A stretch of DNA of 64,000 bases from Cohaesibacter celericrescens (GCF_002866925.1 NZ_PKUQ01000042.1:248001-312000), one strand, 5' to 3'; numbered from the stretch's first letter, positions 8,067-17,288 are shown. Translations and numbers: made by a program. Notes: generated by a model not told the origin, from the sequence alone.

Positions 8067-8522
8067 ATGCCAGATGTAGAACGCACCTCTCTGCCTGACT
8101 TCGATTTGATGCATTTTACGCCTTACCGCTTGGCCGTTGCTGCGCAAAGCCTGAGTGAAGAACTCGCGCACCAATATAAAGAGCGGTTTGGTATTTCAAT
8201 CCCCGAGTGGCGGGTGATCGTACATGTGGCCCATGCCGGTGGAGCATCGGTGCGTGATATTGAGGCTCGTGTCGGAATGGAGAAATCCAAAGTCAGTCGC
8301 GCGGCGACCCGGCTCGAACAACGCGGCTTGGTCACCAAAGAAATGAATGCGAAAGATAGGCGCTTGATCCACTTGACCCTCACGGATGAAGGCCATGCGA
8401 TGATGGTTGAATTGTTGCCCATGGCACAGGCCTTTCAAAAGGAGGTTGAGGCCCGTCTGGCAGAAAATCTTGGTGGATTGGAAGCGGGGCTGGATAGGAT
8501 TTTGCAAGGGGTCGTCAAATGA
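8067..8522 (+). CDS. MarR-family transcriptional regulator (second copy)
   Basis: A 151-residue winged-helix regulator. It has the conserved core SIPEWRVIVHV, recognition helix (RVGMEKSKVSRAATRLEQRG) and wing AKDRRLIHLTLT. Several in-frame ATGs exist; I chose 8067 because AAAAGGA lies six bases upstream, while 8043 lacks a site. Its last codons overlap maiA by four bases (ATGA), so regulator and isomerase are co-translated. It is divergent from hmgA with two palindromic operators between. It probably represses hmgA-fah-MBL and marR-maiA, responding to homogentisate or a downstream acid. It is a paralogue of the regulator at 3956. Confidence 0.92.
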   Translation: MPDVERTSLPDFDLMHFTPYRLAVAAQSLSEELAHQYKERFGISIPEWRVIVHVAHAGGASVRDIEARVGMEKSKVSRAATRLEQRGLVTKEMNAKDRRLIHLTLTDEGHAMMVELLPMAQAFQKEVEARLAENLGGLEAGLDRILQGVVK

Positions 8523-9136
8523 TTACGCTGTATGACTATTGGCGCTCCACAGCCAGCTACCGTGTGCGCATAACGCTCGGGCTTGCGGGGCTTGAATGGC
8601 AGTCAATACCGGTTGATCTGGTAGCAGGAGAACAAAGCAGCGACGCGCATCTGGATCGTAATCCGCAAGGGCTGGTGCCCGTGCTTGATATTGATGGCCA
8701 ACGCTTCACCCAATCCATCGCTATCGTGGAGTATCTCAATGAAACCCGTAGTCTAGGCCTGTTGCCCCCCGATGCTGAGGGGCGCGCCCGCGTGCGGATG
8801 CTGGCCTACATGATCGCAATGGATCTGCATCCGGTTTGTAATCTGCGAGTTGCCAAATATGCTGTGGCCCATTCCAATGGAGGGCTCACCATGCAGAGTT
8901 GGATGCAAGCTCATATCACACCGGCTCTGCTGGCTCTGGAGGATATGCTTGAGGGTGGAGATTTCTGTTTCGGTGAAACCCTATCGATTGCCGACATATG
9001 TCTATTGCCCCAGCTCTACAACGCTCACCGTTGGGGGGTCACACTGGACGCTATGCCCAAAATCAAGCGCATTGAAGACAATTTGTCGACAATTCCTGCT
9101 TTTGCAGCAGCCCATCCGGACCAGATCGTGCACTGA
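8519..9136 (+). CDS. maiA: Maleylacetoacetate isomerase (zeta-class glutathione transferase)
   Basis: A 205-residue glutathione-dependent isomerase converting maleylacetoacetate to fumarylacetoacetate. The N-terminal thioredoxin-like domain starts LYDYWRSTASYRVRI; the active-site region, usually Ser-Ser-Cys or Ser-Ser-Ala, reads Ser-Thr-Ala-Ser here. The QSIAIVEYLNE glutathione-binding element and the helical C-terminal domain with the AEGRARVRM-like start and DICLLPQLYNA segment are present. Length is typical (about 210). It overlaps marR by four bases and completes the route hppD-hmgA-maiA-fah within this window. Confidence 0.95.
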   Translation: MITLYDYWRSTASYRVRITLGLAGLEWQSIPVDLVAGEQSSDAHLDRNPQGLVPVLDIDGQRFTQSIAIVEYLNETRSLGLLPPDAEGRARVRMLAYMIAMDLHPVCNLRVAKYAVAHSNGGLTMQSWMQAHITPALLALEDMLEGGDFCFGETLSIADICLLPQLYNAHRWGVTLDAMPKIKRIEDNLSTIPAFAAAHPDQIVH

Positions 9137-9330
9137 CCTTCAATCGGGAGAAAAGGGTGCCGCGTCCTCAGCGGTGGTAGACACCTTTGAAAACGCGGCT
9201 CTGGGTGGGGACACCCAATTGACGCAGTTTGACCAAGGTTTGGTCCAATGGCAGCGCCGTATTCCCTGAGAACGAAGCATTAGGTTGCCCTGTCATCATA
9301 AGGAACGAGATAGCGAGGATACGCGCATAT
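9137..9330. other. Intergenic gap between maiA and the convergent isomerase operon
   Basis: The 194 bases separate two convergent transcription units. No strong terminator hairpin is visible. On the minus strand a 43-codon open frame (stop at 9168) ends in a plausible-looking sequence, but it has no ribosome site; it could be a remnant of an extended C-terminus of the isomerase gene or chance. Confidence 0.3.
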
Positions 9331-10149
9331 TCAGCAGTCTCTGGCACGGTCCACGATGGTGCGCATGACTTCATCGGCATCCCTCTTCCACCAATTGTTG
9401 GCGGAAAAGATTTCGACTTCATTGAGGCCACAGAATCCCTCGGCTTCGACCATTTTGCGGATCGCGGCGATATCAATCACGCCATCCCCCATCATGCCGC
9501 GGTCGGTCAGCATATCACTGGTTGGCACCAGCCAATCGCAAATGTGATAGGCCAAAAGCCGAGATTTACCAGCCCGTTTGATTTGATCTGCAAGCTCTGG
9601 ATCCCACCAGATGTGATAGACATCCGCTGCAACGCCAATACCATCGCCAAGCTCATCACAAACATCCAAAGCTTGCCGCAAGGTGTTGATGCAGGCACGA
9701 TCGGCGGCGTACATGGGGTGCAAAGGCTCAATTGCTACGGGCATTTTTTGGCTACGGGCATAGTCCAGTGTCTTGGCGAGCCCTTCGGAGACCAACTGAC
9801 GCGCATGGGGCAAGTCTTTAGATCCATCCGCGATGCCCCCAACAACCATCACGAGGCATTCGGCATTCAAGGCGACGGCCTCGTCCACTGCGCGCTTATT
9901 ATCATCCAGCACAGCGTCTGTGATCTTGCCTTCGGAGGTAAACCAGCCGCCCCGGCACAGACCAGATACTTTGAGGCCAGAGTCAGAAACCAGTCTGGCC
10001 GCACGCTCGATGCCGATTTCGTGGATCTTGTCCCGCCACGGTGCAATACCGCCAAAACCGTGCCGAAGGCAGCCTTCGACACATTGTTCCAGGTTCCATT
10101 GTTCCCGTACGGTGGCGGTGTTCAACGACAGGTTAGATGCATCAACCAT
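9331..10149 (-). CDS. Sugar phosphate isomerase/epimerase-type TIM barrel (operon-distal copy)
   Basis: A 272-residue xylose-isomerase-like TIM-barrel protein. Likely metal ligands sit on barrel strands: a glutamate in VAIEPLHPMYAADR, an aspartate in GVAADVYHIWWD, a histidine in LAYHICDW and a glutamate in GLNEVEIFSAN. Such enzymes isomerise or epimerise keto-sugars or act as dehydratases on cyclitols. It is the last gene of a leftward operon, two bases after the DUF993 gene. It is only distantly like the isomerase encoded at 12550, so two distinct isomerisation or dehydration steps are implied. Exact substrate unknown. Confidence 0.87.
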   Translation of the reverse strand: MVDASNLSLNTATVREQWNLEQCVEGCLRHGFGGIAPWRDKIHEIGIERAARLVSDSGLKVSGLCRGGWFTSEGKITDAVLDDNKRAVDEAVALNAECLVMVVGGIADGSKDLPHARQLVSEGLAKTLDYARSQKMPVAIEPLHPMYAADRACINTLRQALDVCDELGDGIGVAADVYHIWWDPELADQIKRAGKSRLLAYHICDWLVPTSDMLTDRGMMGDGVIDIAAIRKMVEAEGFCGLNEVEIFSANNWWKRDADEVMRTIVDRARDC

Positions 10150-10151
10150 GC

Positions 10152-11315
10152 TTAAACCTCCACACCACGTGTCGCAAAGACGGCCCGAGCACGGATCGCA
10201 ACAGTATCCGGATCTGCGAACAGCTTGGCAGCTTCTGCCAAGCGGATGATCTCAGCCAGATGCAACGTTGAGCGGGTGCTTTCTTGCCCGCCGACCATGG
10301 TGAAATGATCCTGATGACCATTGAGATAAGCCATGAACACCACACCGGTTTTATAAAAGCGTGTCGGGGCCTTGAATATGTGACGGGATAGGGCAACCGT
10401 CGGGTCCATGCTATCCCGATAGGCTTTTTTATCACCACGGCCCAGTGCCGTTAGAGCCTGGGATGCCGCCGAGGCGATGGGGTCAAAAATTCCCAACAAA
10501 GCGTGGCTGTAGCCTTCTTCGTCCCCTTCGATCAGGTCGGGATAATTGAAGTCGTCTCCCGTATACATCCGTACATCTTTTGGCAATTTTCGGCGCATCC
10601 GAATTTCTTTCTCGGCCGACAACAGCGAAATTTTAATGCCGTCGATTTTTGCAGCGTTGGCGCGGATCACATCAAGGCAAACGTCCATTGCTTCAAGATG
10701 ATCATCCTTGCCCCAATAACCAGCCAATGCAGGGTCAAACATCTCACCCAACCAATGCAAGATTGCAGGTCGGGACAATCCGCCCAAGACGCGTTCATAA
10801 ACACGGATATAGTCTTCCGGGCCTTTGGCGGCGGCACAAAGCGCACGTGACGCCATCAAGATCACACGGCCACCAACCGCTTCCACCGCTTCGCATTGCT
10901 CTTCATAGGCAGCAATCACATCGTCGATGGTTACATCAGGACTGGGGGCTAAATGATCTGTACCTGCTCCGCATGCAATCAAATGACCGCCAGCCTTGGC
11001 AGCATTGACACTGCGGGTGATCAACTCAAGCGATGTGGGCCAATCCAGCCCCATGCCCCGTTGCGCGGTATCCATGGCTTCCGCCACGCCCAACCCCAAA
11101 TCCCATAAATGCTGCCTGAACCCAAGCGTAGTGTCCCAGTCAATCACGTTGTTGATCCAGGGATCAACGTCGGCAAGCGGATCGCAAACCACATGGGCAG
11201 CGGAATAGGCGGTGCGGGTCCAGCCGGTCGGCTTTTCGACCAACTGAGGCGCTGCGGTGAGCTGGAGAAGTTCCAGTTCACCGCCCAATTTAGGCAAATT
11301 CAGTTGAACAACCAT
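10152..11315 (-). CDS. DUF993 family protein (dihydrodipicolinate synthase-like TIM barrel)
   Basis: A 387-residue protein matching the DUF993 group, distant relatives of the DapA/N-acetylneuraminate lyase family of pyruvate-type aldolases. Conserved-looking stretches include IACGAGTDHL, AILHWLGEMFDPALAGYW and DGIKISLLS, the last with a lysine at the place where DapA-like aldolases form a Schiff base (inference). It is flanked by a Gfo/Idh/MocA dehydrogenase (3-base gap) and an isomerase (2-base gap). In that setting a retro-aldol or decarboxylating step on a keto-sugar is plausible. Biochemical function of the family is not known to me. Confidence 0.85.
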   Translation of the reverse strand: MVVQLNLPKLGGELELLQLTAAPQLVEKPTGWTRTAYSAAHVVCDPLADVDPWINNVIDWDTTLGFRQHLWDLGLGVAEAMDTAQRGMGLDWPTSLELITRSVNAAKAGGHLIACGAGTDHLAPSPDVTIDDVIAAYEEQCEAVEAVGGRVILMASRALCAAAKGPEDYIRVYERVLGGLSRPAILHWLGEMFDPALAGYWGKDDHLEAMDVCLDVIRANAAKIDGIKISLLSAEKEIRMRRKLPKDVRMYTGDDFNYPDLIEGDEEGYSHALLGIFDPIASAASQALTALGRGDKKAYRDSMDPTVALSRHIFKAPTRFYKTGVVFMAYLNGHQDHFTMVGGQESTRSTLHLAEIIRLAEAAKLFADPDTVAIRARAVFATRGVEV

Positions 11316-11318
11316 GGA

Positions 11319-12470
11319 TTAAATCTCCAGCTTGGGCACATCGAGCCAGCGGCGCTCTTTGGAGCTTTGATAACCGAGCTCAGCCAATTGCACGCCCTTG
11401 GCACCTTCTTCCAGCGTGTAATTCCATGGGCCATCTTCAACGACATGGCGCAAGAATTGTTCCCACTGGACTTTGAAACCATTGTCAAAAATCATATTGT
11501 CGGGCACTTCTTCCCAATCTTCATAGAAATTCATGGCCTGAGGTTCATCGGGGTTCCACACCGGTTTTGGTGTATTTACCCGCTGCTGGCTGAAACATGT
11601 ATGCAATCCGGCAACAGCAGACCCATGGGTCCCATCAATCTGGAAGGTGACCAGATCATCGCGGCGAACGCGCACAGCCCAGCTGGAATTGATGTGCGCG
11701 ACAATACCGCCCTCCAGTTCGAACGTGGCATAGGCGGCATCATCAGCATCAGCGGTGTAATGCTCGCCAGCCTCGTCCCAACGGTCGGTAATATGCGTGA
11801 CCGCGTGACAGCTCACCGCCTTGACGGGTGCAACCACATTGTCGAGCACATAGCGCCAATGGCAGAGCATGTCGGAAACAATGCCGCCACCGTCCGCTGC
11901 ACGGTAGTTCCAGCTCGGGCGCTGGGCTGGCATCCAATCGCCTTCAAAGACCCAATAGCCGAATTCGCCACGCACAGACAGAATCTTGCCAAAGAAGCCA
12001 CTATCACGCAGGCGCTTTAGTTTGCGTAGGCCGGGCAAGTCCAGCTTATCGTGTACGATGCCATTTTTGACACCAGATTGTTTGGCAAAACGAGCAATAT
12101 CAATCGCCTCGGCAAGGCCTTCTGAAACCGGTTTTTCGGAATAGACATGCTTGCCTGCTTCAATGGCCTTGCGCAAAAGCGTCGGTCGCAGTTGTGTCGA
12201 GGCGGCATCAAAGAAAATAGTGTCGTCGGGATTGGCCAGTGCTGCATCGAGATCGGTGGTCCAACGTTCGACATTGTGCTTTTTGGCCAAGGCTTCGATT
12301 TTGTTGGCATTGCGCCCAACGATAATAGGATCAGGGACAAGCATGGAGCCATCTTTGAGGGCAATACCACCCTGCTCTCTAATCGCCAAAACCGAGCGGA
12401 TCAAATGCTGGTTCATGCCCATGCGGCCGGTTACCCCGTGCATGATGATACCGATACGCCGTGTTTCCAT
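11319..12470 (-). CDS. Gfo/Idh/MocA-family NAD(P)-dependent oxidoreductase
   Basis: A 383-residue sugar or cyclitol dehydrogenase-type protein. The Rossmann start is IGIIMHGVTGRMGMNQH. The conserved E-K-P motif is in VYSEKPVSEGLA, and the catalytic lysine/histidine region near DMLCHWRYV is recognisable. The larger C-terminal alpha/beta domain closes the active site. It follows an isomerase gene by 79 bases and precedes the DUF993 gene by three, so it oxidises, or transiently oxidises, the operon's substrate. The substrate cannot be read from sequence. No signal peptide, so it acts in the cytoplasm. Confidence 0.9.
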   Translation of the reverse strand: METRRIGIIMHGVTGRMGMNQHLIRSVLAIREQGGIALKDGSMLVPDPIIVGRNANKIEALAKKHNVERWTTDLDAALANPDDTIFFDAASTQLRPTLLRKAIEAGKHVYSEKPVSEGLAEAIDIARFAKQSGVKNGIVHDKLDLPGLRKLKRLRDSGFFGKILSVRGEFGYWVFEGDWMPAQRPSWNYRAADGGGIVSDMLCHWRYVLDNVVAPVKAVSCHAVTHITDRWDEAGEHYTADADDAAYATFELEGGIVAHINSSWAVRVRRDDLVTFQIDGTHGSAVAGLHTCFSQQRVNTPKPVWNPDEPQAMNFYEDWEEVPDNMIFDNGFKVQWEQFLRHVVEDGPWNYTLEEGAKGVQLAELGYQSSKERRWLDVPKLEI

Positions 12471-12549
12471 TCCAACACCTACCTTTCTTATTCATGTCTC
12501 TTGGTGTCTTGCGACACTTACAAATTTTTGTTGTTTAAAATCACTTTGG

Positions 12550-13386
12550 TCACGTTGAGGCGTCCCACAGGCCACGGATCAGACCAGCGCCCAGCGCAGC
12601 GGTTGTGGTTGCATCTATGGTTGAGACAAAGGGCTCTATGGCCATTGGCTTTGACCAGCCCTGCCGTTTGATTGCTGTGATAATCTCTTTGAACGGGTCT
12701 TGCCCCGAGCCCGGCGTGCCACGGTTGCTGTCGTTCAACTGGATATGACCGATCCAACCGGTTGGCAGCCAGTGATCGATCAAGTCGGCCACTGGCATGT
12801 CTTCAGACTGGGCCGAAGCACTGGTGTCGATCATGGTACGAAAGTGGCTGGATCCGATCAGATCGCACAGCTCTACCGCCTCTTCGACCCGATTGATGAA
12901 ACTGGTCTCGATCGGTGACAAAGGCTCGATACAATAGACAATATCAAGTTCCTCGCACAAGGCCGCAACAGGTTTAAACAGCTCGGCCACATGTGTATTG
13001 AGTTGTTTTTTATCTTCATCGCCCCGCAGTTTGCGCTGAGCCGGTGAACCATGCACCATAACACTTCCGCCCAGATGGGCATTCAGGCGCACGAGCGCCA
13101 ACAGCACAGAAATCGTCTCACGTTTCACTTGCGTGTTGGTAATGGACAATTCGGGATAGGCAGACAACAGCCAATGCAGACCGGTGACGGCGATATTGTG
13201 CCCTTGCAGGGTCGCCTTGATGGTGAGCGCGTCTTGTTTTGTCAACAAATGTGGCTGTTCTGACAAAGTAAACGGTGCCAGTTCCAGCCCCATGTAACCC
13301 AGCGCAGCAGCTCTGGCCGCTTGCCCATCAAGATCAATGCCCTCGGCGGCCAACATCTCGTTACAAAAAGACAGTTTCAACGTCAT
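12550..13386 (-). CDS. Sugar phosphate isomerase/epimerase-type TIM barrel (first copy)
   Basis: A 278-residue AP-endonuclease-2/xylose-isomerase-like barrel beginning LKLSFCNEML and carrying probable metal ligands in YCIEPLSPIE, FRTMIDTSASA, WIGHIQLNDSNRG and AIEPFV. Members isomerise, epimerise or dehydrate sugars, keto-sugars or inosose. I chose the ATG at 13386; a GTG at 13398 would overlap the tetR stop by four bases and is equally possible, since a GGAGG lies just inside the tetR end. It is embedded in the tctC-to-isomerase leftward block downstream of tetR. Confidence 0.87.
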   Translation of the reverse strand: MTLKLSFCNEMLAAEGIDLDGQAARAAALGYMGLELAPFTLSEQPHLLTKQDALTIKATLQGHNIAVTGLHWLLSAYPELSITNTQVKRETISVLLALVRLNAHLGGSVMVHGSPAQRKLRGDEDKKQLNTHVAELFKPVAALCEELDIVYCIEPLSPIETSFINRVEEAVELCDLIGSSHFRTMIDTSASAQSEDMPVADLIDHWLPTGWIGHIQLNDSNRGTPGSGQDPFKEIITAIKRQGWSKPMAIEPFVSTIDATTTAALGAGLIRGLWDAST

Positions 13387-13394
13387 CGCTCGTC

Positions 13395-14042
13395 TCACGC
13401 CTCCGCTTTAAGGAAACGGATCACCATTTCCGAGGCTTCTTCGACATGCTGGTCAAGCCAAGCGTCATCGATGGGAGGCCCAAAGACCGCGCGCAAAGTA
13501 TGCGCGTTGGAAACGGGGAAATAACAAAGCGAAGCAATGTGAATATAGAGGCCAACCGGGTCGACATCCTTACGAAAAGTCCCATCAGCGGCGCCGCGCT
13601 TAAGCAGATCTGACAATTTTACCAACAGCTGCGACTGGATTTCGTTGGCATCCTGTATTTCGCGGACGGTCTTACCACCGCGCAGATTCTCCGTGTTCAA
13701 CATGGAGATAAACCAAGGTTTTTCGCGGAAGTGAGCCATGGTGAACTGGACCAAGCTACGGATCGCCGTCTCTGGCGGCAATTCATCCAAATGCAGTTCG
13801 CTCTCACCCTCACGGATTTGCACATAGGCTTCCCGCAAGGCAGCCGCATAAAGAGCGTCTTTGTCACCAAAATAATCATAAATCATGGGCTTGGAAATGC
13901 GCGCATTTTTGGCAATACGATCAATTCTGGCTCCGGAAAATCCATGCTCAGAATATTCAACGAGCGCAGCCTGAAGGATAGCCTGCCGCGTGCGTTCGGC
14001 ATCGCGCTTGGGGGCCTTTTCAACCTTGGTTTTGTCGCTCAT
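13395..14042 (-). CDS. TetR-family transcriptional regulator
   Basis: A 215-residue regulator with an N-terminal TetR helix-turn-helix (about residues 12-60; AILQAALVEYSEHGFSGARI, IAKNARISKPMIYDYFGDK) and a helical ligand-binding C-terminus. It is encoded inside the operon, overlapping tctA by four bases, so it autoregulates with the transporter. The obvious DNA target is the palindrome at 17289-17306, directly upstream of tctC. The effector is probably the transported acid or a derivative. A lysine/arginine-rich start (KVEKAPKRDAERTR) is common in the family. Confidence 0.92.
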   Translation of the reverse strand: MSDKTKVEKAPKRDAERTRQAILQAALVEYSEHGFSGARIDRIAKNARISKPMIYDYFGDKDALYAAALREAYVQIREGESELHLDELPPETAIRSLVQFTMAHFREKPWFISMLNTENLRGGKTVREIQDANEIQSQLLVKLSDLLKRGAADGTFRKDVDPVGLYIHIASLCYFPVSNAHTLRAVFGPPIDDAWLDQHVEEASEMVIRFLKAEA

Positions 14043-15583
14043 GTCACATCCCTTTTGTCTGAAGACCCGAACTTCTGCGCTATGCGGGAAACAAGTTTCG
14101 CGCTCTGCCTTTTCACAAACGGAATGCTAAACAAGAATGTGAGGAGGATCACAAACGCGAACCCTGCTGAAATGGGTCTGGTGAAAAATGGTGAGATATC
14201 GCCATCACTCAAGGTAAGGGAACGCCGAAGGCTTTTATCGAGCAGGCTTCCCAAAATGATACCAAGAACCAGAGGTGCCATAGGATATTTCATCTGGCGC
14301 AAGGCAAAGCCAACCAGCCCGAAAAAGACCATTACCCAGATATCAAAGACACGTTGGGTTAGGGCATAGGGACCGATCACACACAAGGTGAATACGATTG
14401 GCATCAGGATCGCGCGGTCCACCTTGAGAATTTGCACAAACAAACGCGTCAAAGACAAACCAAAAACAGCAATCGCAATGGTCGCGAAGAACAGCATAAC
14501 CGCAACAGAATAAATGAACTGCGGCTGCTCGATCATGATCATCGGACCGGGACGCACGCCATGAATATAGAGAGCCGCGATCAAAACGGCAGACGATGCC
14601 GAGCCGGGGATAGCGAGCGTAATGGCGGGGATGAGCGATCCGGGCACAACCGCGCTGTTGCCGGTTTCGGCGGCGGTCAGCCCCTCGGTTGAGCCCTTGC
14701 CAAACATATCCCGCTCTTTGCTGGTACGTTTGGCCGCAGCATAGGAAGCCCATGCACCGATATCTTCTCCCACGCCGGGAATGATTCCGATAAAGGTGCC
14801 GATGATGCCTGAACGGGTGATTGTCTTTTTGTATTTCCAGAGATCGGAAAGCCGCGGCAGAATGCGGTCATTCTCACCATTTTCAGCTGCTAGATTTGCC
14901 TTGGGACGCCACATGGCGGTCATGACTTCGGCAAAGCCAAACGCACCGACCATGGCCGGGATCAAGGCGATGCCACCATTGAGGTCAGACCAACCAAAGC
15001 TGAAACGGACATGGGCGTGGATGCCTTCGCTACCGATCATCGCAATCATCAAGCCGAGCAGACCTGCGATATAGCCTTTGAGCGGCTGTATGCCGCCTGT
15101 CAACTGCCCCGAAATGACGATGCCGAAAACGGCCAGCCAGAAAAACTCAAACGACCCAAAGCGCAGCGCCGCTTCAGCCAAAGGCGGTGCAAGCAGCACC
15201 AGAAGAACAATACCGACCATCGTGCCAAGGGCGGACCCCGCAGTGGCCAGAGCCATGGCATAGCCGGCGCGGCCCTGCTGTGCCAATGGAAACCCATCAA
15301 GGGAGGTTGCTGCACTTGCTGGCGTTCCGGGAATATTGAGCAAGATCGCGCTGCGTGAGCCACCATAGATGGCCCCCACATACATACAGATGAGGACCAA
15401 AACGGCCGCGTCCCGATCCAATGAATAGGTCAGGGTCGTCATCAGCGCCACGCCCATGGTGGCTGTCAGGCCGGGCAAGCTGCCGACAAAAATACCCAAC
15501 AAAGTCGCCCACATAACATGCGCCAGCATGATCGGTGTTGACAATGTGCCAAATGCAGATGCGAGATGTGCAAGTGTTTCCAT
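14039..15583 (-). CDS. Tripartite tricarboxylate transporter large permease, TctA type (first set)
   Basis: A 514-residue membrane protein with about 11-12 hydrophobic segments. It has the duplicated TctA signature: GSLPGLTATMGVALMTTLTY and a GSRSAILLNIPGTPA loop in the first half, and IIPGVGEDIGAWASYAAAKR with ALYIHGVRPGPMI in the second. Together with TctB and the periplasmic TctC it imports an organic acid using an ion gradient. Start codon overlaps the tctB stop by one base (TAATG) and the stop overlaps tetR by four. The cargo is unknown; neighbouring sugar enzymes suggest a sugar acid rather than citrate. Confidence 0.94.
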   Translation of the reverse strand: METLAHLASAFGTLSTPIMLAHVMWATLLGIFVGSLPGLTATMGVALMTTLTYSLDRDAAVLVLICMYVGAIYGGSRSAILLNIPGTPASAATSLDGFPLAQQGRAGYAMALATAGSALGTMVGIVLLVLLAPPLAEAALRFGSFEFFWLAVFGIVISGQLTGGIQPLKGYIAGLLGLMIAMIGSEGIHAHVRFSFGWSDLNGGIALIPAMVGAFGFAEVMTAMWRPKANLAAENGENDRILPRLSDLWKYKKTITRSGIIGTFIGIIPGVGEDIGAWASYAAAKRTSKERDMFGKGSTEGLTAAETGNSAVVPGSLIPAITLAIPGSASSAVLIAALYIHGVRPGPMIMIEQPQFIYSVAVMLFFATIAIAVFGLSLTRLFVQILKVDRAILMPIVFTLCVIGPYALTQRVFDIWVMVFFGLVGFALRQMKYPMAPLVLGIILGSLLDKSLRRSLTLSDGDISPFFTRPISAGFAFVILLTFLFSIPFVKRQSAKLVSRIAQKFGSSDKRDVT

Positions 15584-16113
15584 TACGGCAACCTCACCAA
15601 AAATCCATATCGGAACAGGCTTGAAATGGCGATAGAAGCCACGGCGCCCAGCGCCACCGCTTTAACCAACAACAGGGCAATGGCTTTAGGCTGCAGCGAC
15701 CTCACTGGCTCATCTGTCGCAAAAATCGCGTAGAAGACCGAGATGTAAAGGCCACAAGCGATCACAAAGGGCATGTTGCCAACCAACAAGAGCGCAAAAA
15801 CCACACTCCACAGCGCGCACATGATCAGATTGCGCCATAGTGCGCGTTTTTCTTTGCGATCGGCCTCTGTCAATTCCACGGCTTCATCATGGTCTTGTTG
15901 TTTGGCTTCTTCCACCGCGCTTGAAAAAAGAAGGAAGGCACATAGCACCAAAAGCCCCCCAAGTATCATAGGCACCAAACCGGGAATGCTTGCCGGGTGG
16001 ATTTGCCGAATTTCCAACCGATCCATTTGATAGCCGCCGATCAGCATTGCCAGCCCAAGCAAGGCCAGCAGGATCGCCATGATCCGATCAGCTTTTGTCA
16101 TGTCGAGGTGCAT
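15583..16113 (-). CDS. Tripartite tricarboxylate transporter small permease, TctB type (first set)
   Basis: A 176-residue protein with four predicted membrane helices (MAILLALLGLAMLIGGYQM, a LVPMILGGLLVLCAFLLF segment, then two more after a charged loop EEAKQQDHDEAVELTEADRK). It forms the small membrane subunit of the TTT carrier with TctA. I took the ATG at 16113, nine codons inside the longest frame, because GGAGAA lies at ideal spacing. The gene is separated from tctC by 143 bases holding a strong hairpin, while it abuts tctA. Confidence 0.9.
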   Translation of the reverse strand: MHLDMTKADRIMAILLALLGLAMLIGGYQMDRLEIRQIHPASIPGLVPMILGGLLVLCAFLLFSSAVEEAKQQDHDEAVELTEADRKEKRALWRNLIMCALWSVVFALLLVGNMPFVIACGLYISVFYAIFATDEPVRSLQPKAIALLLVKAVALGAVASIAISSLFRYGFLVRLP

Positions 16114-16208
16114 TGTTCTTCTCCGCTTGCCGTAGGGCAAACAAGTCTGTCATCTGAAAGCAAACACACAGATGATCGTTCTAAGGATTGGGAATGTTTT
16201 CGATCGCA

Positions 16209-16249
16209 GACCTTGTGCCGCACCAAAGAAAAGTGGGCGGCACAAGGTC
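16209..16249 (-). terminator. Intercistronic hairpin after tctC (first set)
   Basis: A perfect 13-base-pair stem (16209-16221 with 16237-16249) and a 15-base loop lies eight bases after the tctC stop. No long U-run follows, so it is better read as a partial terminator or mRNA-stabilising element that lets the binding-protein message accumulate above that of the permeases. Confidence 0.65.
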
Positions 16250-16256
16250 ACTGTGC

Positions 16257-17273
16257 CTAGTGAGCGGGACACTCAATACCAAGCGTAGATGGATCGATCA
16301 CAGCTTCCTTGCGTGCAACACGCGCACAAGCTTCAGCGATCACCACAGGCATGGCTTTTTTGTAGGCTGCATCACCATAGCTGGGTGAGAAAACTGCGCC
16401 GCGGGCAGAGGCATAGTCTTGCAGTTCCTTGGAGTTCATGATCTGCTCTTTCCAGATTTTATCTACGGTTTCGTAGACTTCGGCTGGTGCACCGACTGGA
16501 ATAAAGACACCAAAATAGTCAGCTGCAATTGGCATATCTGGCAAATAATTGGTGATTGGTGGAACTGGGTCCATCCCCGCAACAATCAAATCGGTATCCG
16601 ACAAAACAGCCAAAGCGCGCAAACGCCCCGCTTTGATCATTTCGGTTTGCTCCACCGCCAACTGCGTGGTAGCAACCACCTCTCCACTGGCCGCGGCAAT
16701 AACAGCAGGATTTCCGCCATCATACGTGATCATACGTGCCGAGAAGTCACTACCACCAGCAGCTTCCTTGATTGCGGCGAGAGCCATACCTCCGGAAGAG
16801 TTTACGCCCGCGGTTCCAACGGTCACATCTCCTGTTTTGAAGTCTGCAAGCAACTCCGCAAAGTCTTTATATTTGGAGTCAACATTGACGCTCACCACAG
16901 GCACGTTCGCCACATGAAGATAGATATGATAATCGTCGATGGATGTATCTTTGACCAACCCGGTGATTGCGTAGGTCGCATTGTTGGCGATGGCATTGGC
17001 CGTCCAGGTGTAACCGTCGCGCGGAGCGTCTAGCGCCGCCTTGGTTCCAATAGAACCTGAGGCCCCTGGCTGATTGACGACAACAATATCCGTGCCCAAT
17101 GCTTCTGCAAGCAATGGTGCAACAACCCGTGTTACTTGGTCTGTAGATCCCCCCGCCGACCAAGGCACAATGATGTTAATCGGGCGATCCGGCTTCCATT
17201 CAGCCGAAGCGCTTGTCGCGCCAAACAAGGCCATCACTGTAGCAGCTGCCACAATAGATTTAGTAAAGTTCAT
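16257..17273 (-). CDS. TTT periplasmic substrate-binding protein, TctC/Bug family (first set)
   Basis: A 338-residue secreted protein. A signal peptide spans about residues 1-24 (hydrophobic run followed by ATSASA cleavage motif). The Bug-family core has PINIIVPWSAGGSTDQVTR, the loop NQPGASGSIGTKAA that holds the ligand carboxylate through backbone contacts, and VGTAGVNSSGG. Two cysteines near the C-terminus (EACARV and GIECPAH) could form a disulfide. It captures the substrate for TctAB. A strong GGGAGG site precedes the ATG, and a TetR-type palindrome lies 16 bases upstream, so transcription of the operon probably starts here. Confidence 0.93.
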   Translation of the reverse strand: MNFTKSIVAAATVMALFGATSASAEWKPDRPINIIVPWSAGGSTDQVTRVVAPLLAEALGTDIVVVNQPGASGSIGTKAALDAPRDGYTWTANAIANNATYAITGLVKDTSIDDYHIYLHVANVPVVSVNVDSKYKDFAELLADFKTGDVTVGTAGVNSSGGMALAAIKEAAGGSDFSARMITYDGGNPAVIAAASGEVVATTQLAVEQTEMIKAGRLRALAVLSDTDLIVAGMDPVPPITNYLPDMPIAADYFGVFIPVGAPAEVYETVDKIWKEQIMNSKELQDYASARGAVFSPSYGDAAYKKAMPVVIAEACARVARKEAVIDPSTLGIECPAH

Positions 17274-17288
17274 AGCTTCCTCCCTAAC

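Noticed and set aside
9168..9299. 43-codon minus-strand frame downstream of the operon-distal isomerase gene
   Set aside because: The C-terminal sequence looks protein-like but there is no ribosome site and no recognisable family. I left it only as a note on the gap.
9229..10155. 308-residue forward frame opposite the isomerase gene
   Set aside because: It is a codon-bias shadow of the minus-strand gene, which has clear barrel motifs.
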